Shown: piece by piece, positions 61,404 through 64,000 of the stretch
Numbering within the stretch: position 1 is the stretch's first letter
How the letters are laid out: each line of letters starts with the position of its first letter
From: an uncultured cyanobacterium
GTDB lineage: Bacteria > Cyanobacteriota > Cyanobacteriia > PCC-6307 > Cyanobiaceae
Assembly: GCA_903934745.1 (NCBI GenBank)
Contig: CAIZOZ010000062.1
Location: forward strand, 21,053 to 85,052
Direction: 5' to 3'
Length of the DNA: 64,000 nt
Notes under the pieces: generated by a model
The model's input: the letters and a program-made list of their open reading frames with translations, nothing else
Told to the model about the DNA's origin: nothing
Database searches by the model: none
Position numbers and translations under genes: made by a program

Positions 61404-61961
61404 TCAGATCGGGGAGGTCAGCAGGGCCCCGTCACTGGCCAGCTGCAGGCGGGGGCCGAGTTCCAGCTCCATGGCGATCAGTTCATCGCGGTGGGCGCGC
61501 AGGCGCAGGGTGCTGCCGCTGGCGCCGCTGTCTGTTTCGGTGAGCAGCCGCAGCTCGAGAATCTCGGCCCGGGCGGCCCGGCGCCGATAGATCAGGCCGG
61601 CGCCGGGGCCGAGCAGGGTGAGCAGCAGGGGCCACCAGCCCAGCTGGGGCAGCAGCTGGCAGAGCACCAGGCCCAGACAGGCGGCGCCAACAGCACCGAG
61701 CAGCGACAGCAGCACGGCCAGGGCCAGGCTGGAGCGCACCTGGCCGCGGTAGCGCAGCAGTTGACGCTGGGCGTCTCCCCCTTCCGCCGCCCAACCGCGC
61801 TGGCTGAGCCAGCTGCTCAGGCCCTCCAGCACCTCCAGGGGCGGTCGGGGTGAATGCACCTCCACCACGGTGGTGCGGTCCTTGCTGGCGGCGCGCAGGA
61901 AGAACACCAGGCCGATCGCCAGCAGCAAGGTGAGCAGCAGGGTCGAAGCCAGGGTGGACAT
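61404..61961 (-). CDS. CCB2/CCB4-like cofactor assembly protein (DUF2930 family)
   Basis: The protein has 185 residues. An N-terminal helix ('LLLTLLLAIGLVFFLRA', 7-23) followed by 'ASKDRTTVVEVHS' is the family signature as I recall. Two more helices occupy about 77-100 and 105-121, then a cytoplasmic/stromal C-terminal domain rich in leucine and arginine. In chloroplasts CCB2 and CCB4 help attach heme c-i to cytochrome b6. It is upstream of the amidase-like gene with 7 bp between. Confidence 0.7.
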   Translation of the reverse strand: MSTLASTLLLTLLLAIGLVFFLRAASKDRTTVVEVHSPRPPLEVLEGLSSWLSQRGWAAEGGDAQRQLLRYRGQVRSSLALAVLLSLLGAVGAACLGLVLCQLLPQLGWWPLLLTLLGPGAGLIYRRRAARAEILELRLLTETDSGASGSTLRLRAHRDELIAMELELGPRLQLASDGALLTSPI

Positions 61962-62134
61962 CGGCGCGAAGACGGCTCGGGTCCTGCATTCTCACCCATA
62001 CGCACTGGCACTGCTGCCGCTCACTGTCTTCGGCCCCTGCCACCAGCCCCTGGCTGGGGCCACTGGCTGGTGGTGGCAGCTGCAGGCCAAAGCTGTGGGC
62101 GACGATGTGGAGCCTTCGTGTTGTCCCTCCCCTG

Positions 62135-62818
62135 ATGGCTCAGGCCCCCACTCCCGCCGGTTCCGCTGCCGCCAGCGCCGGCAGCTCGGTTCCACCGGCC
62201 CGGTTCGCGGTGTTCGACGGCGATCTTGACGAGGCCTGGCAGGCGTTGTACGGCGGCGCCAGGGCCCTGGCGATCGACACCGAGGCGATGGGATTGATCC
62301 ACGGCCGCGATCGCCTCTGCCTGGTGCAGATCTGCGATGACGCCGACCATGTGACCTGCATCCGCCTGGCCCGCGGCCAGAGCGAGGCGCCGCGGCTGCA
62401 GCAGCTGCTGGAGAATCCGGCGATCGAGAAGGTGTTCCACTACGCCCGGTTCGATGTGGCGGCCCTGGCGGAAAACCTCGGCATCGCCGTGGATCCAATC
62501 TTCTGCACCAAGATCGCCAGCCGTCTGGCCCGCACCTATGCGCCCCGCCACGGCCTCAAGGATGTGGTGAATGAGCTGGTAGGGGTGGAGCTCGACAAGC
62601 AGGCCCAGAGCTCGGACTGGGGTCGAGTGGAGGAGCTCAGCGACACCCAGCTCGCCTATGCCGCCGGTGATGTGCGCTGGTTGTTGCCGGCCCGCGACCG
62701 GCTTGAGACGATGCTGCGGCGCGAGGATCGCTGGGAGCTGGCCCAGCGCTGCTTCGGTTGTGTGCCCGTGTTCGCCAGCCTCGATCGTCAGCGCTTCGGC
62801 CAGATCTTCGAGCACTGA
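62135..62818 (+). CDS. rnd: Ribonuclease D (DEDDy 3'-5' exonuclease)
   Basis: The protein has 227 residues from the ATG at 62135. Exo motif I is 'ALAIDTEAMGL' (Asp48, Glu50), motif II is 'VFHYARFDVAAL' (Asp at the metal site) and motif III is 'QLAYAAGDVRWLL' with Tyr and Asp. The HRDC domains of E. coli RNase D are absent, the short form common in cyanobacteria. It trims tRNA and other RNA 3' ends. In picocyanobacteria it often lies near hemF. Confidence 0.93.
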   Translation: MAQAPTPAGSAAASAGSSVPPARFAVFDGDLDEAWQALYGGARALAIDTEAMGLIHGRDRLCLVQICDDADHVTCIRLARGQSEAPRLQQLLENPAIEKVFHYARFDVAALAENLGIAVDPIFCTKIASRLARTYAPRHGLKDVVNELVGVELDKQAQSSDWGRVEELSDTQLAYAAGDVRWLLPARDRLETMLRREDRWELAQRCFGCVPVFASLDRQRFGQIFEH

Positions 62819-62859
62819 AAATCCGGACGTCGCCCCGGAGTCAGCCTGGCCCGGAGCGA

Positions 62860-63117
62860 TCAGTCTTCGGTCATGAAGTACTCGTCGCTGCCGACGGTGC
62901 CGAGCTGGGCCGTGAGCATGGCGCCGGCATCAACGCCACTGGCCTGGGCTTCGTCCACCATCAGGCCGGCCAGGGCCACCTTGCCGGCGGTGTCACGGAT
63001 GCCGTCCTTGACGGCGCGCACGTCGACCTTGCGGCGGGCTGAGGCGAGGCTGAGGCCGAGCTGACTGGCCAGACGACCACAGGCTGCGTTGTAGTGGCGG
63101 TCGGGAATGGCGGGCAT
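62860..63117 (-). CDS. Conserved small cyanobacterial protein of unknown function
   Basis: The protein has 85 residues from the ATG at 63117. It reads as a helical protein: 'YNAACGRLASQLGLSLASAR', 'VDVRAVKDGIRDTAGKVALA', 'GAMLTAQLGTVGSDEYFMTE'. No catalytic motif or membrane segment. I recognise the pattern as conserved in Synechococcus and Cyanobium but know no function. It precedes the LpxB-like gene's stop side with 60 bp between. Confidence 0.65.
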   Translation of the reverse strand: MPAIPDRHYNAACGRLASQLGLSLASARRKVDVRAVKDGIRDTAGKVALAGLMVDEAQASGVDAGAMLTAQLGTVGSDEYFMTED

Positions 63118-63177
63118 GGTGGGGGCCGAGGGGCAGGGGGACCGGTAGCGTTGGGGCACCGGGGATCCTCCGCCCCA

Positions 63178-64000
63178 TCATCCCCCCCCCAGCAGCTGGG
63201 TGGCGATCAGGGCTGCCAGCCGTTCGCTGCCGCCGGCTGGCCCCATGCGGCGCTGGCCGCTGCGGCCGAGGCGCTGCCGCTGCTCCGGGTCGGCCAGCAG
63301 GGCCAGCAGCCGCTGCCGCAGCTCGGCCGGTGAGTGGCAGGGCTGCACCGCACCGCCCAACAGGCGGCTCTGCCGCCGGGCAAAGGCTGGCTTGAACTGG
63401 GGGCCGGGGCCGGGTAGGGAGAGGGCGCCGATGCCCAGCCCCACCAGTTGTTCGGTGGCGGTGCCGGCGGTGGCCAGGCCGAGGTCGCCCCAGGGGGCCC
63501 AGGTGCTGAAGCGGCCAGGGCCGATCCAGAGATCCAGCTCTCCCCGCCGCCAGCCGGCCGCGGCCCCCAGCTGCCGGTCCCGGTTGTGATCCGCGTCGAT
63601 CGGCTTGAAGCCTGCGGCCGCCAGCAGCGGCGCCAGTTCCGTGGGGCTGGGCCTGGAGCCGGTGACCAGCAGCAGATGCAGCGCCGGGCCGCTTCCCGCT
63701 TCTGGCAGGGCCGCTAGCAGCCGCTGCAGATTGCCCAGAGCCTCCGGCATGCGGCTGCCGGCCAGCAGCAGCAGGCGGGGGCGGCCCTGCAGCGGCGCCG
63801 GCGGGGGTTGGGGTGCGAAGCCATCCATCATCGGATTGCCCGGCGCGCAGGCCGCCACCCGATGGCGACGCAGGCCGCGGGCGGTGAGGCGATCCCGCAC
63901 GGCCACCAGGCGGCAGCGGCGGCTGGCCATCAGGGCCCATTCCCAGGGATCCCATTCGCTGCCTTTGGCGCGGTGATAGCGATCGGCCAGGGGGGATCCT
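63178..64000 (-). CDS. Lipid-A-disaccharide synthase-like glycosyltransferase, C-terminal part (5' end outside the window)
   Basis: The visible 273 codons enter at the window edge with 'LADRYHRAKGSEWDPWEW', continuing 'SRRCRLVAVRDRLTARGLRRH' and 'AACAPGNPMMDGF', a combination typical of the cyanobacterial LpxB-related family (the one I recall as TIGR03492). 'LDLWIGPGRFSTWAPWGDLG' and 'GLATAGTATEQLVGLGIGAL' are the nucleotide-sugar-binding part of a GT-B fold. The start lies beyond position 64000. True LpxB is a separate family, so the acceptor is unknown. Confidence 0.78.
   Translation of the reverse strand, partial: GSPLADRYHRAKGSEWDPWEWALMASRRCRLVAVRDRLTARGLRRHRVAACAPGNPMMDGFAPQPPPAPLQGRPRLLLLAGSRMPEALGNLQRLLAALPEAGSGPALHLLLVTGSRPSPTELAPLLAAAGFKPIDADHNRDRQLGAAAGWRRGELDLWIGPGRFSTWAPWGDLGLATAGTATEQLVGLGIGALSLPGPGPQFKPAFARRQSRLLGGAVQPCHSPAELRQRLLALLADPEQRQRLGRSGQRRMGPAGGSERLAALIATQLLGGG

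Overview
The window reads as a chromosome segment of a high-GC picocyanobacterium, most like Cyanobium or freshwater/euryhaline Synechococcus (alpha-cyanobacteria). The basis is photosystem I genes (psaL, psaI, psaD), NDH-1 subunit ndhN, the clock-input protein LdpA, Ycf45, a CURT1/CAAD-domain protein, C-terminally extended ribosomal proteins, cyanobacterial-type gshA and ppc, and visibly GC-rich third codon positions. Most of the sequence is packed core genome. No prophage, transposase, CRISPR array or rRNA is visible. Three tRNA genes are present: Ser-GCU, Gln-UUG and Arg-CCG.

Layout. 1-4.1 kb: the 5' part of psaL with psaI upstream (minus strand), a small conserved protein, a polyprenyl-phosphate-type glycosyltransferase, then a divergent pair of envelope enzymes (NlpC/P60 peptidase and a beta-lactamase-like serine hydrolase), two strong hairpins and tRNA-Ser. 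4.1-8.4 kb: an 836-residue MurF-alanine racemase fusion, an HNH nuclease and prfA. 8.4-24.8 kb: one long minus-strand ribosomal block, rplC-D-W-B, rpsS, rplV, rpsC, rplP, rpmC, rpsQ, rplN-X-E, rpsH, rplF-R, rpsE, rplO, secY, adk, rpmJ, rpsM-K, rpoA, rplQ, truA, rplM, rpsI, rpmE. It ends at a rho-independent terminator just before prfA. 24.8-33 kb: a plus-strand run of ndhN, a Na+/H+ antiporter and ldpA, then a methyltransferase, Ycf45, tRNA-Gln, a HAD hydrolase, and recA behind a LexA-type box. 33-45.3 kb: a repeat-bearing spacer, two small cyanobacterial proteins (DUF1815, DUF2839), a degenerate DinG-like helicase, tyrA, a CrtD-like desaturase, fructosamine kinase, a CAAD protein, a JAMM peptidase-MoeB-ion channel run, a tandem corrinoid adenosyltransferase and larE. 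45.3-54.9 kb: speD, recF, tRNA-Arg, a 0.76-kb gene-poor spacer, GNAT, ppc, gshA, trpE and psaD. 55-64 kb: an atypical histidine kinase, rodA, mrp, hemF, an amidase_3-like secreted protein, a CCB2/CCB4-like cofactor-assembly protein, rnd, a small conserved protein, and the C-terminal part of a lipid-A-disaccharide-synthase-like glycosyltransferase that runs off the window.

The themes are translation and secretion, photosystem I and NDH-1 electron transport, peptidoglycan building and remodelling (MurF-Alr, RodA, NlpC/P60, amidase, serine hydrolase), cofactor chemistry (MoeB/JAMM sulfur carrier, cobalamin adenosylation, LarE, HemF, Mrp) and DNA repair (RecA, RecF). I do not see a clear multi-gene novel defence or mobile system. 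The most unusual items are the MurF-Alr fusion, the ATPase-dead DinG-like protein, the histidine kinase with an eroded ATP-binding domain, the internally duplicated adenosyltransferase divergent from a three-cysteine LarE, the 16-bp-periodic repeats upstream of psaD, and several strong unexplained hairpins and palindromes. Gene boundaries come from reading the sequence. Family assignments come from recognised motifs, not database searches.
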